A stretch of DNA of 64,000 bases. It comes from Rhodocyclaceae bacterium. GTDB lineage: Bacteria > Pseudomonadota > Gammaproteobacteria > Burkholderiales > Rhodocyclaceae. Where the stretch lies: assembly GCA_016791105.1 (NCBI GenBank), contig JAEUNM010000127.1:36180-100179 (forward strand), written 5' to 3'. The notes beneath the pieces are model-generated. The model was not told where the DNA came from, made no database searches, and worked only from the letters and a program-made list of their open reading frames with translations. This document shows positions 44,601 through 52,911 of this stretch, in pieces. Numbering within the stretch: position 1 is the stretch's first letter; the number at the start of each line of letters is the position of its first letter. The translations under genes and the position numbers were made by a program.

Positions 44601-44729
44601 GCTGATTCCCAGGTGGTGCTGGCACGCATGCCACCCGATTGGGCTCTGATACTAAGGCGCATCCGGAATTTGCTGGAGCCGGACAAACGCACGCGGCGCG
44701 GCCGCCCGCGCAGCAACAAAAAGCCCTGA
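41616..44729 (+). CDS. STAND-like ATPase with C-terminal TPR array
   Basis: A 1037-residue protein. Residues about 35-300 form a P-loop domain: Walker A IYGPRGFGKSFMARL, Walker B IVVVENFDLLLF (Glu in place of the usual Asp), sensor LIATATG. A winged-helix segment follows (SQTELAKRVGAPAQSTIARV). From about residue 500 to 830, tetratricopeptide-like repeats of about 40 residues recur (AREAADLAENAGNLAQQADG, ARESAKLAERAGDAVEQELA, ATDAADLAAQTGDPGRQAAY). NTPase-winged helix-repeat order is that of STAND/NLR-like sensors. The start at 41616 overlaps the upstream stop. No effector is apparent, so an effector may be the partner or an unrecognised region. Confidence 0.68.
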   Translation: MNGTIVAPLAQTFMTHRMSDEAITALATGREHETARVMDAIERSLKAVPGALQHVLIYGPRGFGKSFMARLAQIETGKLAAERGLPIPFVLLPEEQHNLTRNPHALPAYIAHRLADLRTGEDRSWTGAMFQWPDPHKEVSQWKEATAELEKELDLSLPGGAGMAIVVVENFDLLLFNLFKEAPAEQRLRKWLDRRDNRIMLIATATGTVDMDYERPLFQAFQSIRLEPWGPDGCIAYFNRRRQAEGKPPLDAAMEAKARAVADFIGGNPRLAQLLADVLDTQDALSVADTMKALADKLSDYYRRRIDDLPPLAQGLLDAVIRGGEPASQTELAKRVGAPAQSTIARVMQDLQQSDILCGLPAPDGREILYRVTDRVFAYFYRLRQGNQMALATPLATILEFLRTFYTRDEQKLQAARHLDAGRHAEGRLFADLAREGGAGDTLLANYCESFACRMQTFIDSTPEPPPVPAAELLLEIEHRPQALIGKVQAWQCATPVMQAFAVAIKAQCYAHLGLAEKADECMERQLAVSENPAACFLLHLERAAMCWARGDAAGEMREFAAAGELDVPELPPRLRAGVLVLLADSLFKSGSFVDALSVARKAAKLAAHGGYTELQVPVLGLVASALEKTGHGDEDIVTASEAAHLAEKAGDLAGRADALLRVAQSLNGLKRYAEAVATAREAADLAENAGNLAQQADGLTLAARALGELDRHDDAASTARESAKLAERAGDAVEQELALSIAARSLARLGRHDEAAVLATDAADLAAQTGDPGRQAAYLSIAASSLNELAKHAEALASALAGFELARSAGDCWLMRANMFGALDAAVYHPSSAALTAFLDWVDWEINHATDDSRLGWMFWLGRAFTVAARACAWDIWDTIVASLSEQRLDYPAELSFGANLGKAVALCGQHGGRAEGFETARAALPRLARLLELTGADGGKRRIEFISFATALAMQCRNPGMLRDIAGLLTLELTEAGPHLAYLLSAAAEIDEAADSQVVLARMPPDWALILRRIRNLLEPDKRTRRGRPRSNKKP

Positions 44730-44885
44730 GCGCGATGCGGTGAGGATCTATTTGGAGGCGCGAGACTGTCGCTGAGCCTCGCGTGTCTCGAGCAGGCTTA
44801 GCTTTAATTCCTTGGCAGGACCGCAAACACCACAGGGCCTTGATGCGCGCTGAAAAGCCGACGAGCTTATTTCCGGCGCCGCACG

Positions 44886-45218
44886 TTAAAGCACTTCCAT
44901 GGAACGGATTTTCAGTTCCTCGCCGGCTACGATTTGCAGGTCGGTGCTGCCACAGGCGCATAGGCCGACGCGCTCGGCCAGCGCTATTTCGGCACCACAG
45001 GCGCGGCAGCGGGCGCGTCCCGGCGTGTCGATAATGTCCAGTTCGGCGCCTGCCAGCGGGGTGTCGCGCGTGCAGGCGTCGAAACAGAAGCGCAGCGCGT
45101 CCGGCATTACGGCGGACAGACGGCCGATTTCCAGCGTTACGCGCACGACGCGCGCCCCGGCGGCAGCGTGTTCGGTGCAGATCGCGACGATATTGCGCGC
45201 GATGCCTAGCTCATGCAT
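44886..45218 (-). CDS. hypA: HypA, hydrogenase nickel insertion protein
   Basis: A 110-residue Ni/Zn metallochaperone. It starts MHELGIARNIV, whose first two residues and His bind nickel in the family. A Zn site follows in CRACG...GLCACGS. It delivers Ni to the hydrogenase large subunit, usually together with the GTPase HypB, which is absent from this cluster. It is the last gene of the hydrogenase locus; the start at 45218 is family-typical. Confidence 0.9.
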   Translation of the reverse strand: MHELGIARNIVAICTEHAAAGARVVRVTLEIGRLSAVMPDALRFCFDACTRDTPLAGAELDIIDTPGRARCRACGAEIALAERVGLCACGSTDLQIVAGEELKIRSMEVL

Positions 45219-45380
45219 GGGGTGAAAGTCTGTGCCGGGCGTTTGCAACGCTCGCGGTTAAGCGCAGCGTGGCGTGGCCCAACGTCCGGCGATATGCGAA
45301 AGCGTGATTGAGCTGTGCGCAATCTAGGGCTTTAGAGGTGGGCAACGTGCGCGGGTTGGCGTAGTGCAAAGGCTTGGGGG

Positions 45381-45399
45381 CGCGGGCGTCTCGCCCGCG
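45381..45399. terminator. CGCGGGCG-TCT-CGCCCGCG hairpin upstream of hypA
   Basis: A perfect 8-bp stem with a 3-nt loop in the gap between the 183-residue hyp-cluster gene and hypA. There is no T-run. It could protect the 3' end of the upstream message or reduce hypA readthrough. Confidence 0.35.
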
Positions 45400-45464
45400 T
45401 GCGCTTCCTCGCGGGCGGAGCGCCCACGCGCCCAGCGTGGCGCGAACTGAAGGCGCGCGGTGGC

Positions 45465-46016
45465 TCATGCGGACCATCGCATCGGCTGCGTGCTGACGTG
45501 TTCGAGCGCCCGTACTTCAAACAGGTCGGCCAGTGGGTTCTGCAACACACTTACCGCAACGCGCTGTTTCCATACCTCAAGTTGACGCTCCAGCGTCGGG
45601 TCTGCCGGACGCTCGCGCAAGGCCTGCACGGTCGCGAAAAATTCCGGCGCCACGATGCCCGGCCGCAGTTGCAGTTCTATCGTGCGCTCGGCGCCGCGTA
45701 TGGCAAAACGGAATGCGCGATGCGAGCCGCAGCTCCCCAATTGCGGCGTGTCAGCATCGGTGGCGAGGCGGCCGCGCGTGATGGCGCGCGTCACGTATTC
45801 GATGGCGTCGCGCACGCCGGGGCCGTCGTGCGCGATCCGCAGATGGAGGTCGTGCCTGTCCCAGGGCTGTTCGCCGGAAAGTTCGTGCGCGGCGGCTTCC
45901 ATGGCGCGCCAGGCGATCGCCGCACCGGCCAGCGCGCTGCCGCCGTGGTAATCCAGCATGCCGGCATAGGTAAGACGCAATTGCCTGCCGTGGTCGAGGA
46001 TAAGGATGTCGCCCAT
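45465..46016 (-). CDS. Conserved hyp-cluster protein of unknown function
   Basis: A 183-residue protein starting MGDILILDHGRQLRLTYAGM with the block YHGGSALAGAAIAWRAMEAAA. That block is faintly like FmdE-type dimer domains (substrate-binding His/Gly-rich loop), but no assignment is safe. The second half is beta-rich with RAFRFAIRGAERTIELQLRP. It lies between hypE (25 nt away) and hypA on the same strand, so a role in hydrogenase maturation is likely by context only. Confidence 0.55.
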   Translation of the reverse strand: MGDILILDHGRQLRLTYAGMLDYHGGSALAGAAIAWRAMEAAAHELSGEQPWDRHDLHLRIAHDGPGVRDAIEYVTRAITRGRLATDADTPQLGSCGSHRAFRFAIRGAERTIELQLRPGIVAPEFFATVQALRERPADPTLERQLEVWKQRVAVSVLQNPLADLFEVRALEHVSTQPMRWSA

Positions 46017-46041
46017 GCCGCGTAAGGGGTGGCCGTGCCGC

Positions 46042-47106
46042 TCAGCAAATGCGCGGCAGTTGTTCGCCGACCAGCATGTCCACGATGCGCTCGCCACCGA
46101 AGCCGGTGCGCATGATCACGCTGCCGGCCGGGCCGGCGCACACCTCGCCGATCATCGCGGCATTTGCGCCGTCGCGGTGCGCGCGCATGGCGGCCAGTAC
46201 GGCATCGGCGTGCTGGCGCGGCACGACGGCCACCAGTTTGCCTTCGTTGGCCAGATAGAGCGGGTCCAGGCCAAGAATTTCGCAGGCGCCGCGCACTTCG
46301 TTGCGCAGCGGCAGCGCGGTTTCGGTAATGCGCATGCAGGTGCCGGAGGCCTGCGCGAATTCGTTCAACACTGTCGCCACACCGCCGCGCGTGGCGTCGC
46401 GCAGGCAATGTATGTCCGGGCACACCGCCAGCATGGTCTGGACGAGGTCGTAGAGCGGCGTGCAGTCGCTGGGAATTGCGGCTTCCAGCGCCAGCTCGTT
46501 GCGCGCGATCAGTATCGCCGCGCCGTGGTCGCCCAGATTGCCGTTGATCAGGATGGCGTCGCCGGGCTGCGCGTTGCGCGCGGCGATCTGTATGCCGGCC
46601 GGCACGATGCCTATGCCGGCGGTGTTGATGAACATTTTGTCGGCCGCGCCGCGCTCCACCACTTTGGTATCGCCGGTCACGATCTGCACCCCGGCAGCGC
46701 GCGCGGTGGATTGCATGCTGGCGGCGACGCGGCGCAGCACATCGACCGGCAAACCTTCTTCCAGCACCACCGCACAGGACAGGAACAATGGCCGTGCGCC
46801 GCACACGGCAAGATCATTCACCGTGCCCGCCACGGCCAGTTTGCCTATGTCTCCGCCCGGGAAAAACAGCGGATGCACGACATAACTGTCGGTCGTGAAG
46901 GCGAGGCGGTCGCCCGCTGCGGCGAGCGGCCCCAGCGGCAGCAGAGCCTGATCCTCCAGTGCGGCGAGCAAGGGGTTGTCGAAACTGCCCACGAATACGT
47001 CGGCGATCAGATCGCGCATGGCTTTGCCGCCGCTGCCGTGGCTCAGGTTGATGCGGGTGTCGCGCAGCCGCGCGGGCGGGGCGGGGCGCTCTGCGGCGTC
47101 GTTCAT
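46042..47106 (-). CDS. hypE: HypE, hydrogenase cyanide-ligand synthesis protein
   Basis: A 354-residue PurM-fold enzyme that, with HypF, makes the CN ligands of the NiFe active site. The C-terminus ends PRIC with the catalytic cysteine exposed, and the ATP site includes INLSHGSGGKAMRDLI and GDTKVVERGAADKMF. Its start overlaps the hypD stop by 4 nt. Full length and intact. Confidence 0.93.
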   Translation of the reverse strand: MNDAAERPAPPARLRDTRINLSHGSGGKAMRDLIADVFVGSFDNPLLAALEDQALLPLGPLAAAGDRLAFTTDSYVVHPLFFPGGDIGKLAVAGTVNDLAVCGARPLFLSCAVVLEEGLPVDVLRRVAASMQSTARAAGVQIVTGDTKVVERGAADKMFINTAGIGIVPAGIQIAARNAQPGDAILINGNLGDHGAAILIARNELALEAAIPSDCTPLYDLVQTMLAVCPDIHCLRDATRGGVATVLNEFAQASGTCMRITETALPLRNEVRGACEILGLDPLYLANEGKLVAVVPRQHADAVLAAMRAHRDGANAAMIGEVCAGPAGSVIMRTGFGGERIVDMLVGEQLPRIC

Positions 47107-48269
47107 GCGCCCACCTTGACGGCGGCACGTAACCCGGTGGTATCAACCACCTGGCTGCGCGCGATGCGGCCATAGTTGTAATAGGCCGCGCAGGCGCCTT
47201 CGCTGGATACCATGAGCGAACCGATGGGCGTTTCCGGCGTGCAGGCGCTGCCGAATACCTTGCACTGATGCGGCTTCAGCACGCCTTTGAGCACTTCGCC
47301 GCACTGGCAGGATTTGGGGTCGGCGATTTTCAGGTTGGGTATGCAGAATTTGCGTTCGGCGTCATAGTCGGCATAGCTCGCGCGCAGGCGCACGCCGGAA
47401 TGGTCTATCGAGCCCAGGCCGCGCCACTCGAAATATTCGCGCAGTTCGAATACTTCGGCGATGGCGGCCAGCGCCTGGCGATTGCCTTCGGCCGGCACGA
47501 TGCGGCCATACTGGTTTTCCACCTCGCAGCGGTTTTCCGCCAGTTGTTTCAGCACCATCCAAAGCGCCTGCAGCACATCCAGCGGCTCGAAACCGGCGAT
47601 GGCGATGGGCCGCTTGTAGTGCTCGGCGATAAAGCGGTAGGGGCGCGTGCCTATCACCATGCTGACGTGGCCGGGCCCAAGAAAGCCGTCCAGATGCAGG
47701 TCGGGCGAATCGAGTATGGCCTTGATGGTCGGGATGATGGTGATGTGGTTGCAGAACAGCGAAAAATTGCGCAACCCCTGCTTTTTCGCCGCGATGAGGG
47801 TCATGGCCGTGCTGGGCATGGTGGTTTCGAAGCCCAGCCCGAAAAACACCACTTCGCGCGCCGGGTTGTCGCGCGCGATGGCCAGGGCGTCGAGTGGGGA
47901 ATACACCATGCGCACGTCCGCGCCTTCGGCTTTGGCCTTGAGCAAGCTCAGTCTGGAGCCGGGTACGCGCATGGCGTCGCCGAAGGTGGTGAATATGACC
48001 TGCGGCTGGAGTGCCAGCGCCACGCAATCATCCACGCGCCCCATGGGCAGCACGCACACCGGGCAACCGGGGCCGTGCACGAATTCCACCGCATCGGGCA
48101 GCAATTGCTGGATGCCGTAGCGAAAGATGGCGTGCGTGTGGCCGCCGCAAACTTCCATGATTTGCAGCGGGCGTTCGCGCGTGCGGGCGATGCGCGGCAC
48201 GAGGCCGGCAATTTCACTGGCGAGGGCGCGCGCACGCGCGGGGTCGCGAAATTCGTCGACATATTTCAT
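47103..48269 (-). CDS. hypD: HypD, Fe(CN)2CO scaffold protein
   Basis: A 388-residue [4Fe-4S] protein on which the Fe(CN)2CO centre is assembled with HypC. Conserved motifs are MEVCGGHTHAIFRYGI, VHGPGCPVCVLPMGRVD and FGLGFETTMPSTAMT, with further cysteines near the C-terminus (CQCGEVLKG and FGSACTPETPIGS). It overlaps the SIS-domain gene and hypE by 4 nt each, so it is translationally coupled to both. Confidence 0.93.
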   Translation of the reverse strand: MKYVDEFRDPARARALASEIAGLVPRIARTRERPLQIMEVCGGHTHAIFRYGIQQLLPDAVEFVHGPGCPVCVLPMGRVDDCVALALQPQVIFTTFGDAMRVPGSRLSLLKAKAEGADVRMVYSPLDALAIARDNPAREVVFFGLGFETTMPSTAMTLIAAKKQGLRNFSLFCNHITIIPTIKAILDSPDLHLDGFLGPGHVSMVIGTRPYRFIAEHYKRPIAIAGFEPLDVLQALWMVLKQLAENRCEVENQYGRIVPAEGNRQALAAIAEVFELREYFEWRGLGSIDHSGVRLRASYADYDAERKFCIPNLKIADPKSCQCGEVLKGVLKPHQCKVFGSACTPETPIGSLMVSSEGACAAYYNYGRIARSQVVDTTGLRAAVKVGA

Positions 48270-48952
48270 GGCGCGTTCCTGCTCAGACCGCCACGCTCGC
48301 CGGCCAGTAGCGTGTGCGTGAGGTCCCAGATGATGTGGTAGATGGCGACATGGGTTTCCTGGATGCGGTGGATGCTGGGACTATCCACTACCAGACTATG
48401 GTCCAGCAGGCCGGACGCCGCCATTTTTCCGCCGTCGTGGCCGGACAAGCCTATGGTGACCAGGCCCATTTCGCGCGCCTTGGCAAAGGCGGCGAGCAGA
48501 TTATCGGAATTGCCGCTGGTGGAAATGCCGATCAGCCCGTCACCGGGGCGGGCCAGGGCGATCAACTGGCGCACGAATACATGCGCATAGCCGATGTCGT
48601 TGCCGACGGCGCTCATCATGGCACTGTCGGCCACCAGATTTTGCACCGCCAGGGCAGGCCGGCCGGCGGTCACGGGGTGCAGAAATTCGACCGCGATGTG
48701 GGCCGCGTCGCAACTGGAGCCGCCATTGCCCATCGCGAATAGTCGCCCGCCGCGCCGGTAAATGTCGGCCACCGCGTGTGCCACGGCGACCACGCCGGCC
48801 GCGTTGTGCTCGAAAAAGCGGGCTTTGGTGTCTACGCTGTCCTGCGCCTTCTGGCGCACCGATTCGAGCAGTGCGCGCTCCAGGGCGGCCTCGTCGGTGC
48901 GGCCGCCGTGCAGGAAGGGGTATAAATCCTGCAAAGTGTCCCCGGGATCCAT
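48266..48952 (-). CDS. SIS-domain phosphosugar isomerase-like protein (GmhA-like) in the hyp operon
   Basis: A 228-residue SIS protein related to sedoheptulose-7-phosphate isomerase: FAMGNGGSSCDAAHIAVEFL, IGISTSGNSDNLLAAF and SIHRIQETHVAIYHIIWDL. It lies between hypC (37 nt) and hypD (4-nt overlap) and is therefore part of the hydrogenase operon. Such genes accompany hydrogenase maturation genes in some actinobacteria and other groups, but the sugar substrate and purpose here are unknown. Confidence 0.8.
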   Translation of the reverse strand: MDPGDTLQDLYPFLHGGRTDEAALERALLESVRQKAQDSVDTKARFFEHNAAGVVAVAHAVADIYRRGGRLFAMGNGGSSCDAAHIAVEFLHPVTAGRPALAVQNLVADSAMMSAVGNDIGYAHVFVRQLIALARPGDGLIGISTSGNSDNLLAAFAKAREMGLVTIGLSGHDGGKMAASGLLDHSLVVDSPSIHRIQETHVAIYHIIWDLTHTLLAGERGGLSRNAP

Positions 48953-48989
48953 GGCGCCATTGTGCGGGACCACTTTGCCGCGACCTCGC

Positions 48990-49280
48990 TTATCCTGCCC
49001 GCGCGGCGGCGGAATTGCGCATGGCCTCGATTTCTGCTTGGGCCTCGCCCAATTCGTGCAGCAGCGCCAGCGTGCGTTCGGCTTCTTCTGCATCGATGCG
49101 GCTCATGGCAAAGCCGACGTGCACCAGCACCCATTCGCCCACACAGGATTCCGGCGGATGGGCTTCATCGACGATGCAGGCGATATTCACGCTGCGCCGC
49201 ACGCCGCTCACGTCCACCACCGCCAGCCGGCTCTCGGCGTCGCTCAAGGCCACGATGCGGCCGGGTATGCCGAGACACAT
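48990..49280 (-). CDS. hypC: HypC, hydrogenase maturation chaperone
   Basis: A 96-residue chaperone with the family N-terminus MCLGIPGRIVAL; Cys2 binds the Fe(CN)2CO intermediate with HypD and later the large subunit. The start at 49280 is preceded by GGAG 6 nt upstream and follows hypF by 10 nt. Length is normal. Confidence 0.92.
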   Translation of the reverse strand: MCLGIPGRIVALSDAESRLAVVDVSGVRRSVNIACIVDEAHPPESCVGEWVLVHVGFAMSRIDAEEAERTLALLHELGEAQAEIEAMRNSAAARAG

Positions 49281-49290
49281 GACAATCTCC

Positions 49291-51699
49291 TCAAGCTTTT
49301 GCGGCGCGCGCTGCCGCACGCGCTGCGGCGATGGTGGCCTGGCCGAGTGCCAGGCCACCATCGTGGGCCGGTACTGCGCGCGGCGCCAGCACATGGAAAC
49401 CGCGCGCTGCGAGCAGGCGGCTGGTGTGTTCGAACAGGATGCGATTCTGGAATACGCCGCCGGTCAGTACGATGGTGTCAAATTCGGCTTGGCCGGATGG
49501 CCCGTGCGCCAGCTTTTCGGCCATGCGCGCGATCACGTCGGCCAAACCTTTGTGGAAGCGCGCAGATATCACCCCGGCCTTGGTGCCGAGCAGGAGGTCG
49601 CCCAACAAAGCCTGCCACATCGCCAGCGGTTCTATATACGGAATGCCCAGGGCTTTGTGCATGGGAATGGCAAACGGATAGGCGCTTTCCGGGCTGTCGT
49701 CGGCCAGCGTGGCCGGGTCGGCGAGCGCTTCGAATTCAATTGCGGCCTGAGCTTCGTATTGCAGGCGCTCGCGGCATATGCCGGTGGCGGCGGCCACGGC
49801 GTCGAACAGCCGGCCGCAGGAACTGGCCAACGGACTATTCACGTGGCGGGCCAGCATGCCGTCGAGCAGGCTGCGCGGCTTGGCCGACAGGAAGCGGAAT
49901 AACTCGAGTTCGGCAAAATTCATGGCAAAGCGATTCCAGCCCATTTCCGCCAATATATGGGCATAGGTATTGCGCCAGGGCTCGCGCATCGCTTGTTCGC
50001 CGCCCAATAGCGGGACCGGCTTGAAGGTGCCCTGGCGCTTGAAGTTGCGATAATCCGCCAGCAGGAATTCGCCCCCCCACAGATTGCCGTCGCCGCCCAG
50101 GCCCAGCCCGTCCAGCACGATGCCCAGTACCGGCGCCGCATCCAGCGGGCGGCCATGTTCAGCCAGGCAGGCCGCGACGTGGGCATGGTGGTGCTGTATG
50201 GGCTCCAGCGGCAGGCCGCGATCGCGCGCCAGTTCGATGCCATATTTGGACGACAAATACTCCGGGTGCACATCTATCGCCACCAGCTTGGGATGCTGGT
50301 CGAACAGTTCCAGGTATTGCGCGACGCTGGCGCGATAGTCGGCTAGCGTGCGCGCGTCGGCCAGATCGCCCATGTGGTGCGACAACACGGCTTGTTGATC
50401 GCGCAGCAGGCAGAAGGTGTTCTTTAACTCCGCGCCCATTGCGAGTACTGCCGGTGCGTCCTTGAAGCCGGGCGGGAGCGTGATCGCTGTCGGCGCGTAG
50501 CCGCGCGCGCGCCGCAGGATGCGGGGCGCGCCTGCCACCACGCGCACCACGGAATCGTCCACGCGGCGCGCGATGGGGCGATCGTGCATGAGGAAATATT
50601 CTGCGATTCCATGCAGGCATTCGCGTGCCTGGGCGTTATCGATGCACTGCGGTTCGTCGGACAGATTGCCGCTGGTGAGCACGATGGGCGTATCCAGCCG
50701 GCGCAGCATGAGGTGATGCAGCGGCGTGTTGGGCAGCATGAATCCCAGTGTGGAAATGCCCGGCGCGACGGAGGCCGCCAGTTTGCGCGCGCCGCCTGCC
50801 GGCAGGATCACGATAGGCGCTTGCGGACTGCGCAGCAGTTCGATTTCCGCCGCACTGGCTACGGCATAGCGCGCCAGTACGTCGACATCGCGTGCCATCA
50901 GCGCGAAGGGCTTGCGGCTGCGGCGTTTGTCGCGGCGCAGGCGGCTCACCGCGGCTTCGTTGGTGGCGTCGCAGGCCAACTGAAAGCCGCCCAGGCCTTT
51001 TATCGCCACGATGTGGCCGCGCTTGATGAGCGATGCCACGGCGTCGGTGGCATCCAGGGTGGTGAGCGAGTCGATCGCAATTTTTGCGCCGTCGGATCGT
51101 TCCAGCCATACGCGCGGCCCGCAGGCGTGGCAGGCGATGGGCTGGGCATGAAAACGGCGGTCGGCGGAATTTTCGTATTCGGCCGCACAGTCACGACACA
51201 TCGCAAAATCGCGCATGGTCGTGGTGGCGCGGTCATACGGGATGGCCTGGACGATGGACAGGCGCGGCCCACATTGGGTGCAGTTGGTGAATGGGTAGCG
51301 GTAGCGGCGTGAGAAGGGGTCCAGCACTTCGCGCAGACATTCCGGGCAGGTGGCTGCGTCCGCCGCCACGCCGGTACGGATTTCGCCCCCGCGGCTCGGC
51401 AATATTTTGAAGCCGCTGTCCGGTGCCACCATGGGCGCCGCTTCGCGCGAAATACCATCGATGCGCGCCAGCCGCGGCGGGTTTTGTTTGAGCGTCGTGA
51501 AAAACTGTTCCAGGGCGGCTTCGGTGCCGCACACCACGATGTTTACGCCCGCGCCGTCGTTGCCTACCGAGCCGCGCAAGCCCAGGCGCGTGGCCATGCG
51601 CCACACGGCGGGGCGGAAACCCACGCCCTGCACGATGCCGCGCACGCTGATGCGGTAGGCCTGTTCTTCGGCTAATTGTTCACTGACACATTGAGTCAT
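49291..51699 (-). CDS. hypF: HypF, carbamoyl transferase for CN ligand synthesis
   Basis: An 802-residue protein. Domains in order are acylphosphatase (VRGIVQGVGFRPAVWRMA), two zinc-finger CxxC sets (CPECLREV...CTQCGPR and CRDCAAEY...CHACGPR), a YrdC-like domain and the Kae1-like carbamoyltransferase domain (HHHAHVAACLAEHGR, then VLDGLGLGGDGNLWGGEF). It overlaps the NHL gene stop by 20 nt and lies 10 nt before hypC. Confidence 0.94.
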   Translation of the reverse strand: MTQCVSEQLAEEQAYRISVRGIVQGVGFRPAVWRMATRLGLRGSVGNDGAGVNIVVCGTEAALEQFFTTLKQNPPRLARIDGISREAAPMVAPDSGFKILPSRGGEIRTGVAADAATCPECLREVLDPFSRRYRYPFTNCTQCGPRLSIVQAIPYDRATTTMRDFAMCRDCAAEYENSADRRFHAQPIACHACGPRVWLERSDGAKIAIDSLTTLDATDAVASLIKRGHIVAIKGLGGFQLACDATNEAAVSRLRRDKRRSRKPFALMARDVDVLARYAVASAAEIELLRSPQAPIVILPAGGARKLAASVAPGISTLGFMLPNTPLHHLMLRRLDTPIVLTSGNLSDEPQCIDNAQARECLHGIAEYFLMHDRPIARRVDDSVVRVVAGAPRILRRARGYAPTAITLPPGFKDAPAVLAMGAELKNTFCLLRDQQAVLSHHMGDLADARTLADYRASVAQYLELFDQHPKLVAIDVHPEYLSSKYGIELARDRGLPLEPIQHHHAHVAACLAEHGRPLDAAPVLGIVLDGLGLGGDGNLWGGEFLLADYRNFKRQGTFKPVPLLGGEQAMREPWRNTYAHILAEMGWNRFAMNFAELELFRFLSAKPRSLLDGMLARHVNSPLASSCGRLFDAVAAATGICRERLQYEAQAAIEFEALADPATLADDSPESAYPFAIPMHKALGIPYIEPLAMWQALLGDLLLGTKAGVISARFHKGLADVIARMAEKLAHGPSGQAEFDTIVLTGGVFQNRILFEHTSRLLAARGFHVLAPRAVPAHDGGLALGQATIAAARAAARAAKA

Positions 51700-52909
51700 C
51701 TAACTCGCTCCGTGCAACGCACCAGATCGAAATACGATTATTGCCGGAATCGGCGACGACCACGCGATCGCCATGTACGCCCGCCGCGTAGGGCCAGCAG
51801 AAGCTGTCCCGCGCCGGCAATTGCCAGCGGTTGTCGCCCTTGGCGCGGAAATCCGGCTGGCCTGCCAGAAATTGTGCGGGGCCGCCCGCCGTGCAGGCGT
51901 CGGCGTGCCAGCCCAATAGCCGCGAATTGGCGGTATCCGCGACGATCATCAAATTTCCCGCGGCGGCTACACCATAGGGCATGTTCAAACTGCCGGCATT
52001 CGGCCAGTAAAGGGCGCGATTGTGGTCTACCGAGCTGAAATCGCCTTGGCCGAGCACGAAATTACAGGCCGTATTGTCTGTTTCCGGCAACTGTGACCAC
52101 ACCATGATGCGGTTGTTGCCGGCATCCGCGAGCAACAGGCGGTCCTGCCAGTGGTAAACGGTGTGCGGCCAGCGCATGCTCGCGGCACCCGGTGCGCCGC
52201 CGCCATTTTCGTTGCGCGAGGAAAAGTCGGGCTGCCCCAGCACCAGATCGGCGGGTTGGCCGTTTGTTGCCGGCATGCCGTCCCACATGAGTACGCGCCG
52301 GTTGCCGCTATCCGCCACCCACAGCCGCGCGCCGTCCCAGTGCACGCCGTAGGGCCAGAACAGGCTGCCAGCGCTGGGCGCGGGTGCGCCGCGGTTGGCA
52401 TCGGTGGCCGCAAAATCGGCCTGACCCAGTACAAGGTCGGCCGCGGCGTTGTTGCGGCGTGGCAAGTCGTGCCAGATCAGGATGCGATGATTCCAGGCGT
52501 CGGCTACCGCCATGCCGGCGCCGCAGCGGGCGATGCCGGTCGGTACGTTCAGACTGGCGCTGCTTGCGAGGCCTTTGCCATTGCGCCCTTCGTGGAACGC
52601 ATCGACCTGGCCTATCACCCAATCGGCCGCTGCGCCGTCCGCATCCGGCAGCGCCGACCACCCGAGCAGGCGATGATGGCCCGTGTCGCATACCCAGAGC
52701 GGTCCGCCAGCGCCGCACAGCAGTGCCCCGCGCGGGCCGAACAACGAGTGTGGCGTGGCGGCGATAGGCTGGGCGAGGCCGTCATCGGGGCGCAGTTCGC
52801 CCAGAATGACCTGCGGCCCATCGGCTTCGAACAGGGGGGGCACCGGGCTTAAGCTCTCGCCCAGGGGGCGAAGGGCCGGTGCGAGGCGGACGCGCAGGCT
52901 TTGGTCCAT
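51680..52909 (-). CDS. NHL-repeat beta-propeller protein of the hydrogenase operon
   Basis: A 409-residue cytoplasmic protein (no signal peptide) with at least five NHL-type blades of the form VADSGNRRVLMWDGMPATNG, ADAGNNRIMVWSQLPETDNT and DTANSRLLGWHADAC. NHL proteins accompany group 1h and 2a hydrogenases with NifU-Rieske proteins and may support complex assembly or electron-transfer partner docking. The start at 52909 lies 2 nt after the NifU-Rieske gene; the end overlaps hypF. Function unknown. Confidence 0.7.
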   Translation of the reverse strand: MDQSLRVRLAPALRPLGESLSPVPPLFEADGPQVILGELRPDDGLAQPIAATPHSLFGPRGALLCGAGGPLWVCDTGHHRLLGWSALPDADGAAADWVIGQVDAFHEGRNGKGLASSASLNVPTGIARCGAGMAVADAWNHRILIWHDLPRRNNAAADLVLGQADFAATDANRGAPAPSAGSLFWPYGVHWDGARLWVADSGNRRVLMWDGMPATNGQPADLVLGQPDFSSRNENGGGAPGAASMRWPHTVYHWQDRLLLADAGNNRIMVWSQLPETDNTACNFVLGQGDFSSVDHNRALYWPNAGSLNMPYGVAAAGNLMIVADTANSRLLGWHADACTAGGPAQFLAGQPDFRAKGDNRWQLPARDSFCWPYAAGVHGDRVVVADSGNNRISIWCVARSELDDSMCQ

Positions 52910-52911
52910 TT

